The notes: generated by a model not told the origin, from the letters alone. A DNA stretch of 64,000 nucleotides from Actinoplanes subtropicus (GCF_000721705.1 NZ_JOJL01000028.1:124001-188000); one strand, 5' to 3'. Counted from the stretch's first letter, positions 7,799 to 16,634 are shown. A program made the numbers and translations.

Positions 7799-9117
7799 AC
7801 CGGGCCCAGCTGCCGGGCATACAACGCGAGCAGGTCGTGACTGCGGTAGTGGCCAGGGGCCGCCTCGGCGATCAGGTGCGCGGCCAGCAGCTCGTCGAGC
7901 TCCGGCACCGGGTCGTCGCGGTCGCGGCCGAGCAGCACGGCGGCCGCCGCTCGCTCGGTCCCGGCGCCGGGAACCTGGCCGAGCAGCCGGAACAGCCGCT
8001 GTGTCTCGGCTTGCAGGGCTCGATAGGACGCGTCGAAGCCGGCCGAGATCGCGGTCTCCGGATCGCCGATCACCTGCAGGCGGCCGAGCAGATCCGCTCC
8101 GCGCAGCTCCCGTACGGCGCCGGCGATGGTCTGGCGCGGCCGCGCGGCGAGGTTCGCGGCCTCGATCCGCAACGCGAGCGGCAGGTACGCGCACCGGGCG
8201 GCCAGCTCGGCGGCGGCCTCGGGCTCGGCCTCGACCCGCGCCCGGCCGAGATGGCGGGCGAGCAGGTCCACCGACTCGGCGGCGTCGAGCGTCTCGAGGG
8301 TGATCCGGGCGGCGCCCTCCCGGACCACGAGACCGGTCAGCGCGTCCCGACTGGTGATCAGCGCGTGACAGCCGGCGCCGCCGGGCAGCAGCGGGCGGGC
8401 GTGCGCGCTGTCGACGACATTGTCCAGGACCACCAGCACCCGCCGGTCGGCCAGCCGCGAGCGATAGAGACCGACCCGCAGCGGCAACTCGGCCGGGATG
8501 TGCTCCGCCGGCACGCCCAGCGACCGCAGCAGCAGCTCCAGCGCCTCGGCCGAGGCGATCGGCGGGTCGGCGGAGTAGCCGCGCAGGTCGAGATGGAGCT
8601 GACCGTCGGGGTACCGGTCGGCGATGCGGTGCGCCCAGTGGACGGCCAGCGCCGTCTTGCCGACGCCGGCGGTGCCCGTGACGGCCGTCGCGGGTGCCTG
8701 CGTACGCGTGGCCCGCAACGCGTCGAAGCTCTGCCGCCGGCCGGTGAACCCCGCGACGTCCGGTGGCAGTTGCCTGGGTACCTGGATGTTCCCGACGCCG
8801 TCGTGGAGGGCGGGCCGCTCCGAGACCGCCCGCCAGGCCTGTTCCCACGCGGCGACCTCGGGCGCCTCGCCCCCGCAGGCCCGGACCACGGCCCGGACGA
8901 CGTCCAGTGACGGCAGGCGACGACGCTGCGTGCTGAAGGCATCGGAGAGCGTGCTGCTGGCCACCCCGGTACGCCGGCGCAACTCCTCCAGCGAGGGATT
9001 GCCGGCCCACACCTTTACGCTCTGTAATGACTTGATAAGGCTGGCGACATCGGCCGCGCCGTTCGGTATCGGGAAGTCCCTGTCCACCTGCTTACCACTT
9101 TCCGCCACTCGGCCCAT
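7795..9117 (-). CDS. HTH / NB-ARC ATPase regulator (AfsR-like), lacking the C-terminal repeat domain
   Basis: 440 residues from the ATG at 9117; the open frame continues upstream to 9309 but without recognisable sequence. Residues about 25-80 form an XRE-like DNA-binding segment (LEELRRRTGVASSTLSDAF). NB-ARC follows: Walker A GTAGVGKTALA, Walker B RVLVVLDNV, then ITSRDALTGL and LPLALRI. The winged-helix part ends at LLALYARQLGPV. AfsR/SARP-type relatives normally continue with a TPR domain of several hundred residues; here the frame ends, so the protein is probably C-terminally truncated. It is divergent from the van operon and might regulate it, but nothing in the sequence proves this. Confidence 0.7.
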   Translation of the reverse strand: MGRVAESGKQVDRDFPIPNGAADVASLIKSLQSVKVWAGNPSLEELRRRTGVASSTLSDAFSTQRRRLPSLDVVRAVVRACGGEAPEVAAWEQAWRAVSERPALHDGVGNIQVPRQLPPDVAGFTGRRQSFDALRATRTQAPATAVTGTAGVGKTALAVHWAHRIADRYPDGQLHLDLRGYSADPPIASAEALELLLRSLGVPAEHIPAELPLRVGLYRSRLADRRVLVVLDNVVDSAHARPLLPGGAGCHALITSRDALTGLVVREGAARITLETLDAAESVDLLARHLGRARVEAEPEAAAELAARCAYLPLALRIEAANLAARPRQTIAGAVRELRGADLLGRLQVIGDPETAISAGFDASYRALQAETQRLFRLLGQVPGAGTERAAAAVLLGRDRDDPVPELDELLAAHLIAEAAPGHYRSHDLLALYARQLGPV

Positions 9118-9183
9118 TCCGGTCGAAGCGGACCGGGGCGACCGGCCGGATTCAGCCGGATTCAGCCGGACAACTAGCCTCGC

Positions 9184-9189
9184 TACACT
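9184..9189 (+). promoter_or_regulatory. Possible -10 element for the van operon
   Basis: TACACT, 17 bp downstream of a weak -35-like TTCAGC (9161-9166). If used, the transcript would start near 9196 and carry about 255 nt ahead of vanH. Confidence 0.3.
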
Positions 9190-9265
9190 ACGCAGGGTTG
9201 CATATTCCGTCGGACAACGCCGTTGCCCGACCCGCTGCCTTCGAGATCTAGCCCGGGGGACTCGC

Positions 9266-9403
9266 GTGTTAACCATGACCCTGGATGTCGTGGCCCGGAA
9301 AGTCGTCAAGGCGCCGTGGCTGAGCAGCCGGTTGGGCTTCTTTGCAGGCAGTGCCTATCGTAGTGCGGGTCCGACCGACCGTCGTGCTCTCCCCGGGTGG
9401 TAA
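9266..9403 (+). CDS. Possible 45-residue leader ORF upstream of vanH
   Basis: GTG start at 9266 with GGGGGA five bases upstream. The second codon is TTA (9269-9271), the leucine codon that is rare in high-GC actinomycetes and read by the bldA tRNA. The peptide has no recognisable domain. It ends 50 bp before the vanH start. It may be spurious; the ribosome-binding site and position are the only support. Confidence 0.25.
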   Translation: MLTMTLDVVARKVVKAPWLSSRLGFFAGSAYRSAGPTDRRALPGW

Positions 9404-9452
9404 CCGTCCGGAATCCCGTATGCCTTGCATCTCCCAGAAGGATGGTGACGCA

Positions 9453-10475
9453 GTGACCTACAGCGAGCCAGCGCAGACAGCTTCGCGCCTCGGTTCACCG
9501 GCGGCCACGGCAACCACCGGGATGACCATCTACGGCTGCGGCCAGGACGAGGCCGCCCTGTTCCTCCAGATGGCGCCTCGCCTGGGGGTGCTGCCGACCA
9601 TCGTCGAGGCCGCGATCTGCGAGGCGAATGTCGATCTCGCGCGCGGCAACCGGTGCGTCAGCGTCGATCACCGGAATCCGGTCACCAACTCCATCATTCG
9701 CGGGCTGAGCGAGATCGGTGTCCGGTACATCTCCACCCGGAGCGTCGGTTTCAACCACATCGACGTGGAGTACGCGGGGAGCGTCGGCATCACGGTCGGG
9801 AATGTCGCCTATTCGCCGGACAGCGTGGCCGACTTCGCCCTGATGCAGATGCTGATGGTGCTGCGCCGGATGAAATCCATCATCCGCCGCACCGACATCC
9901 ACGATTACCGGCTCGACGTCGTCCGCGGGCGGGAATTGCGCGACCAGACCGTCGGGGTGATCGGTACCGGGCGCATCGGCGCGGCGGTACTGCACCGGCT
10001 GCGGGGTTTCGGCTGCCGGATCCTGGCGCACGACAGCTACCCCCGGCACGGCGTCGACTATGTCCCGCTCGACGAACTGCTGCGGCAGAGCGACATCGTC
10101 ACGCTGCACACCCCGCTCACCCCGGAAACCCACCACCTGCTGAATCGGCAGCGCATCGCGCAGATGAAGCACGGCGCCATCGTCATCAACACCGGACGTG
10201 GCCCGCTCATCGAGACCGACGCCCTCGTCACGGCGCTGGAAGAGGGCCGCATCGGCGGCGCGGCGCTGGATGTCGTCGAGGGCGAGGAAGAAATCTTCTA
10301 CGCCGACCACAGCGACAAGAGCGTCAAGAGCGGAAAGCTGCTGCGGCTGCAGGAGATGGCGAACGTCATCATCAGCCCGCACACCGCCTATTACACGGAT
10401 CACGCCCTGAGCGACACCGTGGAAAACTCCCTGACCAACTGCCTCACGTTCGAAAGCGGGTACCGGCATGGATAA
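9453..10475 (+). CDS. vanH: D-lactate dehydrogenase VanH
   Basis: 340 residues from GTG 9453, chosen because AGAAGGA (9436-9442) precedes it; an in-frame ATG at 9420 has no such site. It reduces pyruvate to D-lactate with NAD(P)H in the cytoplasm, feeding VanA. The sequence begins its fold at TIYGCGQDEAALF and has STRSVGFNHIDV, the Rossmann motif GTGRIGAAV, catalytic arginine in NTGRG, glutamate in DVVEGEEEIF and histidine in ISPHTAYYTD, as expected for VanH. An N-terminal extension of about 20 residues is seen in actinomycete VanH too. The last 8 bp overlap vanA. Confidence 0.95.
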   Translation: MTYSEPAQTASRLGSPAATATTGMTIYGCGQDEAALFLQMAPRLGVLPTIVEAAICEANVDLARGNRCVSVDHRNPVTNSIIRGLSEIGVRYISTRSVGFNHIDVEYAGSVGITVGNVAYSPDSVADFALMQMLMVLRRMKSIIRRTDIHDYRLDVVRGRELRDQTVGVIGTGRIGAAVLHRLRGFGCRILAHDSYPRHGVDYVPLDELLRQSDIVTLHTPLTPETHHLLNRQRIAQMKHGAIVINTGRGPLIETDALVTALEEGRIGGAALDVVEGEEEIFYADHSDKSVKSGKLLRLQEMANVIISPHTAYYTDHALSDTVENSLTNCLTFESGYRHG

Positions 10476-11508
10476 GTTGAAGGTCGGCGTCATCTTCGGC
10501 GGGATCTCCGAGGAGCATCCCATCTCCATCAAGTCGGCACGGGAGATAGCGAAGAACATCGACCTCGACAAGTACCAGCCGGTCTACATCGGGATCACGC
10601 GGGACGGCGCGTGGAAGGTCTGCGACGGCCCGGCGGAGGACTGGGAGAGCGGCGACTGCCGTCCGGTCGTGCTGTCGCCGAATCGCAGCGAGCCCGGCCT
10701 GCTCGTCCTGGACGAGGGCAAGTACGAGACGATCAGCCTGGACGTCATTCTGCCCGTGCTGCACGGCAAGGGCGGCGAGGACGGCGGGATGCAGGGCCTG
10801 CTGGAGTTCTCCGGCATCCCGTACGTCGGCTGCGACCTGCAGAGCTCCGCCCTGTGCATGGACAAGTCGCTCGCCTACGTCGTCGTCCAGAACGCGGGAA
10901 TCGACACCCCGAAGTTCTGGATCATCACGGCCGGCGACGAGGTCGACGCCGATCAGTTCACCTATCCCGTCTTCGTGAAACCGGCCCGTTCGGGTTCGTC
11001 CTTCGGGGTCAGCAAGGTGTCGAGCGCGGAGGAGTTGCTCCCGGCGATCGCGGACGCGGCCCAGTACGACTCGAAGGTGCTGATCGAGGAGGGCGTCGTC
11101 GCGAGCGAGATCGGCTGCGCCGTCCTGGGCAACGACGAAGAGCTGATCACCGGCGAGTTGGACCGCGTCGCCCTGTCGCACGGATTCTTCCGGATCCACC
11201 AGGAGAGCACGCCGGAGACCGGCTCCGAGAACTCGAGCTTCATCGTGCCGGCCGACATCCCGGCCGAGATGGCCGCGCTCGTCCAGGAGAAGGCGAAGGC
11301 GGTGTACCGCGCCCTGGGCTGCCGCGGACTGGCCCGGGTCGACATGTTCCTCAAGGCGGACGGCTCGGTGCTGCTCAATGAGGTCAACACCTTCCCCGGC
11401 ATGACCTCGTACAGCCGCTACCCGCGGATGATGGCCGCCGCCGGCCGGTCGCTCACCGAGGTGATCGACCGCCTGATCTCCCTCGCGCTGACGGAGAAAA
11501 GCCAGTGA
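10468..11508 (+). CDS. vanA: D-alanine--D-lactate ligase VanA
   Basis: 346 residues. It joins D-Ala to D-Lac with ATP so that peptidoglycan precursors end in a depsipeptide that vancomycin and teicoplanin bind poorly. It is ATP-grasp throughout: FGGISEEHPIS, LHGKGGEDG, VKPARSGSSFGV, then LARVDMF and LNEVNTFPGMTSYSRYP. The omega loop reads GFFRIHQE, and its histidine is the residue that distinguishes D-Lac ligases (VanA type) from ordinary Ddl, which carry a Tyr-Lys pair there. The ATG lies inside the end of vanH, which indicates translational coupling. Confidence 0.96.
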   Translation: MDKLKVGVIFGGISEEHPISIKSAREIAKNIDLDKYQPVYIGITRDGAWKVCDGPAEDWESGDCRPVVLSPNRSEPGLLVLDEGKYETISLDVILPVLHGKGGEDGGMQGLLEFSGIPYVGCDLQSSALCMDKSLAYVVVQNAGIDTPKFWIITAGDEVDADQFTYPVFVKPARSGSSFGVSKVSSAEELLPAIADAAQYDSKVLIEEGVVASEIGCAVLGNDEELITGELDRVALSHGFFRIHQESTPETGSENSSFIVPADIPAEMAALVQEKAKAVYRALGCRGLARVDMFLKADGSVLLNEVNTFPGMTSYSRYPRMMAAAGRSLTEVIDRLISLALTEKSQ

Positions 11509-12113
11509 AGGACGACTTCGTCGTCGTGAGCGACGTCGTTCCCGGAATCCGATCCGACGCCAAGTACGCGACCTCGGACAACTTCACCGGTGGGCCCGTC
11601 GACGGGTACCTGGCGAACAAGGTCGTCGGCACCACGGCCCTGTGCGAAGCCCTGGAAAGGGCGCACGGCAAGGCTCGGTCCCGCGGTTTCGGTCTGCTCC
11701 TCTGGGACGCGTACCGCCCGCAACGCGCGGTGGACGCCTTCATCCGCTGGGCGGAGCAGCCCGAGGACGGCCGGACCAAGCAGCGGCACTACCCGAACAT
11801 CGACCGGGCCGACATGTTCAAGAACGGGTACGTCGCCACCCGGTCGGGCCACAGCCGCGGCAGCACCGTCGACCTGACGCTCTACGACCTGGCCACCGGT
11901 GAGCTCGCGCCGATGGGCGGCGACCACGACCTGATGGATCCCCTCTCCCACCACGGGGCGCAGGGGATCACGGAGCTCGAAACGAGCAACCGTGAATTCC
12001 TGCGCTCCGTCATGGAGTCGTGCGGTTTCTCGGCCTACGCGCTCGAGTGGTGGCACTACACGCTGAAGGACGAACCGTACCCGGACACGTACTTCGATTT
12101 CCCCATCGCCTAG
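11505..12113 (+). CDS. vanX: D-Ala-D-Ala dipeptidase VanX
   Basis: 202 residues, GTG start overlapping the vanA stop by 4 bp. It hydrolyses D-Ala-D-Ala made by the host Ddl so that only D-Ala-D-Lac is built into the wall. Zinc ligands and catalytic residues are present: GHSRGSTVDLT (His and Asp ligands) and LEWWHY (catalytic Glu and third His ligand); YRPQRAV carries the conserved arginine. Length and end (FDFPIA) match VanX closely. Together the three genes form the minimal resistance set, with no vanY, vanW or vanZ in the window. Confidence 0.96.
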   Translation: MKDDFVVVSDVVPGIRSDAKYATSDNFTGGPVDGYLANKVVGTTALCEALERAHGKARSRGFGLLLWDAYRPQRAVDAFIRWAEQPEDGRTKQRHYPNIDRADMFKNGYVATRSGHSRGSTVDLTLYDLATGELAPMGGDHDLMDPLSHHGAQGITELETSNREFLRSVMESCGFSAYALEWWHYTLKDEPYPDTYFDFPIA

Positions 12114-12141
12114 CGGGACATATCGACGGCATTAAAATCCT

Positions 12142-13326
12142 GTGGTGCTCGTTTCGTCCTGGTCGATCCGCCGGCCGACGGGACTCGATCCGCGCGTAGT
12201 GGACGCCCTGCTGGCGGCCGCACTCGCCGGAGCCGGCTGCATCGTCGGCCGTCAGTACCACCCCGCGGGCTGGCGGCCGTTCGACGGCTGGGCGTACCTC
12301 CTCAGCATCCTGGTCAGTGGCCCGCTGGCGGTCCGGCGGCGCTGGCCGACGGCCGTGCTGGCGGTGACCTGCGTGGCGTACGTCGGGTACCTGGCCCTCG
12401 GATACCAGCCGTCGCTGAACTTCTGGGGACCGATCGTCGCGCTGTACACGGTCGCGTCCATTCGGCCGGCCCGTACGGCGATCGTGAGTGCCGTGGCGAC
12501 CGCGGCCGTGATCTTCTACAGCGGTCTGGCCGCGCGCGTGCTGTCCCTCGAGGTGTGCATCGCGCAGGCAGTGCTGGCGCCCGGGATCGCGATGATGTTC
12601 GGGGCGAACACCCGCCTGCTGGCCGCGCGCAACGACCAACTGGCGAGCCTGACCGCCCGGCTGCGAGAGGGACAGCGGGAGCTGGCGCGGCGGGCGGTGG
12701 TCGAGGAACGCGTCCGCATCGCCCGGGAACTGCACGACGTGGTCGCCCACCACATGTCCGTGGTGTCGGTGCAGGCCGGCCTGGCACGCTACGTCCTCGC
12801 CTCGGATCCGGCCGTGGCGGGCACGGCACTCGACACGATCGCCACCGCCAGCCACGAGGGGCTGGAGGAGATGCGCCGCCTGCTCCTCGTGCTCCGGGTC
12901 GAGCCGGATGCCGGCCACCACCCGGCACCGGGGTTGGCGCGGATCGAAGACCTGGTCGAGCGGGTGCGCGCCGCTGGCGTACCGGTCGACCTGGTCGTGC
13001 ACGGGCACCGGCGAGCGCTCTTGCCCGGCGCCGACTCGTGCGCGTATCGGGTGGTCCAGGAGGCACTGACCAATGTGCTCAAGCACGCGCGCCCGACCCG
13101 GGTCACGGTGACCCTGCGATACGAGGAGAATGACCTTTCCGTCCACATCGGAGACGACGGCGGCGGGCCACCGCCGGCCGCCCGGGCAGACGAAACGGCA
13201 GGGCACGGCTTGATCGGCATGCGGGAACGCGCACAGCTCTACGGCGGGACGGTGACCGCCGGCCCCCGCGCATCCGGCGGCTTCGACGTCGTGCTCACCC
13301 TGCCGACGCCGGAATCCGGCGCATGA
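12142..13326 (+). CDS. NarL-type sensor histidine kinase
   Basis: 394 residues. The N-terminal half holds about five transmembrane segments (residues about 15-160) with almost no extracellular domain. A short coiled coil (LTARLREGQREL) leads to the HisKA_3 dimerisation motif ARELHDVVAHH with the phosphorylated histidine at H198, and a HATPase domain ending GHGLIGMRERA. A -10-like TAAAAT (12133-12138) sits directly before two successive GTG codons (12142 and 12145), so either own-promoter leaderless expression or read-through from vanX is possible. It is not of the VanS (HisKA/EnvZ) type. The signal is unknown; it may sense membrane or wall stress as other intramembrane-sensing kinases do. Confidence 0.92.
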   Translation: MVLVSSWSIRRPTGLDPRVVDALLAAALAGAGCIVGRQYHPAGWRPFDGWAYLLSILVSGPLAVRRRWPTAVLAVTCVAYVGYLALGYQPSLNFWGPIVALYTVASIRPARTAIVSAVATAAVIFYSGLAARVLSLEVCIAQAVLAPGIAMMFGANTRLLAARNDQLASLTARLREGQRELARRAVVEERVRIARELHDVVAHHMSVVSVQAGLARYVLASDPAVAGTALDTIATASHEGLEEMRRLLLVLRVEPDAGHHPAPGLARIEDLVERVRAAGVPVDLVVHGHRRALLPGADSCAYRVVQEALTNVLKHARPTRVTVTLRYEENDLSVHIGDDGGGPPPAARADETAGHGLIGMRERAQLYGGTVTAGPRASGGFDVVLTLPTPESGA

Positions 13327-13985
13327 TCAAGGTCCTCGTCGTGGACGATCAGGTGCTCATCCGCGGCGGTCTGGCGGCGCTGTTGCGGGCCGCGCCCGGA
13401 ATAGACGTGGTCGGCGAGGCGGCCGACGGCGCCGAGGCGGTGACCCTCTCGGCCCGGCACCGGCCGGATGTGGTGCTCATGGATATCCAGATGCCCGGAG
13501 TCGGCGGCATCGCGGCCACCGCCCAGATCCTCGCCGATGCCGCCGACCCGGCTCCCCGGATATTGATGCTCACCACGTTCGACCTGGACGAATACGTCTA
13601 CGAGGCGCTGCGCGCCGGTGCGAGCGGCTTCCTGCTGAAGGACACCCCGCCGGAGCGCCTGCTCGCGGCGGTGACGGCCGTCGCCTCGGGTGACATGCTC
13701 TTCGCCCCCACCGTCGTCCGCCGGCTCGTCGAGGCGTACGCGGAACGGCAGGCGCCCGCCGTCGACCCCTCCCCCGGCCTGGACAGCCTCACCGCCCGCG
13801 AGACCGAGGTGCTTCGCCTGGTGGCCACCGGGCTCACCAACACCGAGATCGCGCAGGACCTCGTCATCGGCGAGGCCACGGTGAAGACCCACCTGAACCG
13901 TACGATGGCCAAACTAGCGCTGACCAGCCGAGCGCAGGCGGTCGTCTACGCCTACGAAACCGGCCTGGTCACTCCCCGTCGCTAG
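13323..13985 (+). CDS. NarL/LuxR-family response regulator
   Basis: 220 residues; its ATG overlaps the kinase stop by 4 bp (ATGA), so it is the cognate partner. The receiver has D8/D9 acidic pair, phospho-acceptor D54 in VVLMDIQMPG, and the conserved Thr and Lys (LTTFD, FLLKD). The C-terminal GerE helix-turn-helix reads LTARETEVLRLVATGLTNTEIA. Targets are not visible; the upstream van operon is an obvious candidate by position only. Confidence 0.93.
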   Translation: MIKVLVVDDQVLIRGGLAALLRAAPGIDVVGEAADGAEAVTLSARHRPDVVLMDIQMPGVGGIAATAQILADAADPAPRILMLTTFDLDEYVYEALRAGASGFLLKDTPPERLLAAVTAVASGDMLFAPTVVRRLVEAYAERQAPAVDPSPGLDSLTARETEVLRLVATGLTNTEIAQDLVIGEATVKTHLNRTMAKLALTSRAQAVVYAYETGLVTPRR

Positions 13986-14128
13986 CCGTTCGGGTTATCC
14001 GTGTAGGAAACGACCCCGCCGGTCAGACCGTTACCTGCTCGTTATCCGACGCCCCGAACATCCGCGTGGTCTCGCGCATCGTATCGATCGACAGCACGAC
14101 AGAGCTTTGTTTGAAGGAGATCGAGACC

Positions 14129-14644
14129 ATGCGCGTCCTAACGTTTACCGGTGCCGTCGCGGCCGTAGCCCTGGCCGCCGCCTGCTCGCCGTCCGTCGAC
14201 CACGTCAGCGGCCTCGCCCAGCCGGTGACCGGCGCCTCGGGCAGCTCCCCGGCCACGGCAGCGTCCACCGCGGCGGCGAGCACGTCCCCGTCCAGCCCGC
14301 CGGCCGCTGGCCCCACGTCGACCGGGAAGCCGGAGCACACGGCCGACCCGTGCCCCGCAAGCGCCGCGACCCTCTTCCACGCGCTCCGCACGAGCGAAAT
14401 CTACGGCCGGGCGGGCAACCCCGACGGCCTGGCCAAGCCGAGTTGCTACCAGGGGTTCGCCTACGCGCGCTCCACCTTCCGAAAAGCGCCACAGGGCGAG
14501 ATCGCCTGGATCCTCTTCGGCTACGACACCAAGGGCGGGGGCGGCTGGCGGGCGCTCAACCTCGGCACCGGTGACGTCTGCGCCGGCTACGTCTCGCAGA
14601 CCGTCCGCGATCATCTCAACCAGGGCACCGGCGGCGGCTGCTGA
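14129..14644 (+). CDS. Secreted lipoprotein of unknown function
   Basis: 171 residues from ATG 14129, with TTGAAGGAGA ahead of it. A short signal ends in a lipobox (LAAAC), so the mature protein should be lipid-anchored on the outer face of the membrane. Residues about 20-70 are a Ser/Ala/Pro/Thr-rich linker. The remaining globular part carries cysteines (DPCPAS, KPSCYQG, GDVCAG, GGGC) that could pair. No family recognised. It follows the response regulator by 143 bp with its own ribosome-binding site. Confidence 0.75.
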   Translation: MRVLTFTGAVAAVALAAACSPSVDHVSGLAQPVTGASGSSPATAASTAAASTSPSSPPAAGPTSTGKPEHTADPCPASAATLFHALRTSEIYGRAGNPDGLAKPSCYQGFAYARSTFRKAPQGEIAWILFGYDTKGGGGWRALNLGTGDVCAGYVSQTVRDHLNQGTGGGC

Positions 14645-14714
14645 CCGTCACCGCGGCAGGCCGGTCGAGGATCGTGGAAGTCGCGGCCTCGGCCCGCCGG
14701 CCTGTCAAAACCGA

Positions 14715-14753
14715 AGAGGCCCTGCCAGCATCATGGCTGGTCAGGGCCTCTTT
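14715..14753 (-). terminator. Terminator of tRNA-Thr (probably bidirectional)
   Basis: A long stem AGAGGCCCTG(-)CCAGC / GCTGG(T)CAGGGCCTCT with a 6-base loop. On the minus strand it is followed by T-rich sequence; on the plus strand by TTT. It separates the convergent lipoprotein gene and tRNA-Thr. Confidence 0.75.
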
Positions 14754-14756
14754 CTG

Positions 14757-14830
14757 AGCCGCCTGACGGAATCGAACCGTCGACCTACGCATTACGAGTG
14801 CGTCGCTCTGACCGACTGAGCTAAGGCGGC
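14757..14830 (-). tRNA. tRNA-Thr (anticodon CGT)
   Basis: Minus-strand cloverleaf: acceptor GCCGCCT / AGGCGGC, D-arm TAGCTCAGTCGGTCAGAGC, anticodon loop CTCGTAA, T-arm with GGTTCGATTCC. The anticodon CGT reads ACG (Thr). CCA is not encoded after the discriminator T. It lies directly downstream (minus sense) of the metallophosphoesterase start and upstream of its own terminator. Confidence 0.97.
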
Positions 14831-14905
14831 AACGAGAACCAAGTGTACGGTATCCGCCCGGCCGCCCTGTCCCCGGTACCGCCGAACCCGACTACTGTGC
14901 CAGGC

Positions 14906-16630
14906 GTGACCGACGATCACCGCCGACCCGCCGAGGCCGAGCCCGTTGTTCCGCCCCGGCCCCGCAGCATGGATCCGCAGGAGATCGGGTTCACCCCACA
15001 GCCCATGGTCGGCTGGCTGGCGCCGCTGTTGCTGCTCAGCACCGGTCTACGCGCGCTGCTGGCGATCCTCTTCGGGGCGTATCTGGACAAGCGCGAGCTG
15101 CAGAACTCGCTGGACGGCGAGTGGTTCGACCACTCGGCGACCGCGGACGGCGAGATGTGGCTGGATTACGTCGCCGACCTGGGCGACGGCTTCCACTCGA
15201 CCTACTCGGTGGCCTGGCTGCTCGCCCAGCAGCGCCTGACCCTCGACGGCGACGAGTTGCCCCGCGGCCGGCTGCTTCTGATGGGCGGCGACCAGATCTA
15301 CCCGCTGGCCAGCAGCGACGGGTACGAGAACCGGATGAAGGGGCCCTACCGCGCGGCCCTGCCCGAGCCGCCGCCCGGCCAGCCGCGGCCGACGCTGTTC
15401 GCGCTGCCGGGCAACCACGACTGGTACGACGGCCTCACCGCGTTCCTGCGCCTGTTCGCCCGCCGGAAGGACGGTCACATCGGCGGCTGGCGCACCCAGC
15501 AGCGGCGCTCGTACTTCGCGATCAAGCTGCCCGGCAACTGGTGGGTTTTCGCGATGGACGAGCAGTTCGGCGCGTACATCGACGACCCGCAGTTGCTGTA
15601 CTTCGAGAAGGCGGCGAAGAACGTCGGCCCGGAGGACCGGATCATCCTGATGACCCCGTCCCCCAAATGGGTGAAGGCGAACACCGAAGACCCGGCAGCG
15701 TACGACGCGACCGACTACTTCCTCCGGACCATCCTGGCGCCGACCGGGGCGAACGTACGCGTCCTGGTCTCCGGCGACCTGCACCACTACGCGCGCTACG
15801 CCGGCCCGGACCGGCAGCTGATCACCTGTGGCGGCGGCGGGGCGTACCTGCTGGCCACCCACCAACTGCCCGAGCGGCTCACCGTCCCGCCCGAGGAGAC
15901 GCTGACCCGGAACAAGTCCCGCAGCCGGACGTACGACCTGGCCACCCGCTTCCCGTCGGCGGCCGAGTCGCGGCGGCTGAGCCGGGGCGTGTTCCGCCGC
16001 GTCCCGGCCCGCAATCCGGGCTTCGCCACCATGCTCGGCCTCATCCAGACGCTCACCATGCTGGCCATGGCCGGCGCGGCCAGCCAGGGCGGCAACATCC
16101 AGCGGCTGTTCACCATCCCGCTCTCGCTGATGATCGTCATCGTTCTCGGCGGTACGGTGCTGTTCGCCCGGCCGCCGGGCGCCGCGTTCCACAACCATGC
16201 CCGGCACTGGCTGTTCGGGTTGGGGCACGGCTTCGCCCAGATCGGCCTGGCGATCCTCGGCACCTGGGTCTGGCTGAAGGTCCCGGCGCACGACTGGCCG
16301 TGGCCTTGGCCGCTGGTGGCGGCCGCGGTCGTCTACGGGCCCGTCATCGGGTTCCTGTCCACCCAGTTGTGCGCGCTCTACCTGCTGATCGCCGGGCAGT
16401 TCCAGGTCAACGTCAACGAGCTGTTCGCCAGCCAGAGCATCGAGGACCACAAGAGCTTCCTGCGACTGCACATCGCCGCCGACGGCTCGCTGACCATCCA
16501 CCCGATCGGCGTCGACAAGATCTGCCGCAAGTGGGTGGCCGACCCGGACGGCGACCCGCACAGCCCCTGGCTGCGGCCGGACGAGGCGCTGGCCGCCCAC
16601 CGCATCGAGCCGCCGATCCGGGTGTCGTAG
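14906..16630 (+). CDS. Membrane-anchored metallophosphoesterase
   Basis: 574 residues from GTG 14906. A hydrophobic segment at about residues 30-55 is followed by a calcineurin-type phosphoesterase domain: LLMGGDQIYP, LPGNHDWYDG, and LVSGDLHHYARY carry the metal-binding Asp, Asn and His residues. The C-terminal third has about four transmembrane helices (LGLIQTLTMLAM, IPLSLMIVIVLGG, GFAQIGLAILG, VVYGPVIGFLS). The fold hydrolyses phosphomono- or diesters. The substrate is unknown. Confidence 0.85.
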   Translation: MTDDHRRPAEAEPVVPPRPRSMDPQEIGFTPQPMVGWLAPLLLLSTGLRALLAILFGAYLDKRELQNSLDGEWFDHSATADGEMWLDYVADLGDGFHSTYSVAWLLAQQRLTLDGDELPRGRLLLMGGDQIYPLASSDGYENRMKGPYRAALPEPPPGQPRPTLFALPGNHDWYDGLTAFLRLFARRKDGHIGGWRTQQRRSYFAIKLPGNWWVFAMDEQFGAYIDDPQLLYFEKAAKNVGPEDRIILMTPSPKWVKANTEDPAAYDATDYFLRTILAPTGANVRVLVSGDLHHYARYAGPDRQLITCGGGGAYLLATHQLPERLTVPPEETLTRNKSRSRTYDLATRFPSAAESRRLSRGVFRRVPARNPGFATMLGLIQTLTMLAMAGAASQGGNIQRLFTIPLSLMIVIVLGGTVLFARPPGAAFHNHARHWLFGLGHGFAQIGLAILGTWVWLKVPAHDWPWPWPLVAAAVVYGPVIGFLSTQLCALYLLIAGQFQVNVNELFASQSIEDHKSFLRLHIAADGSLTIHPIGVDKICRKWVADPDGDPHSPWLRPDEALAAHRIEPPIRVS

Positions 16631-16634
16631 CGCT

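Larger units (their letters stand above)
9118..9452. other. 335-bp intergenic region between the NB-ARC gene and vanH
   Basis: It holds a 10-bp direct repeat GCCGGATTCA twice plus a partial third copy (9145-9170), a -10-like TACACT (9184-9189), and a small open frame at 9266-9403. No VanR-type operator or terminator is recognisable. Confidence 0.5.

Noticed and set aside
9342..9452. Upstream extension of vanH to 9342 or 9420
   Set aside because: No ribosome-binding site and no VanH-like residues in the extension; GTG 9453 has AGAAGGA at a suitable distance.
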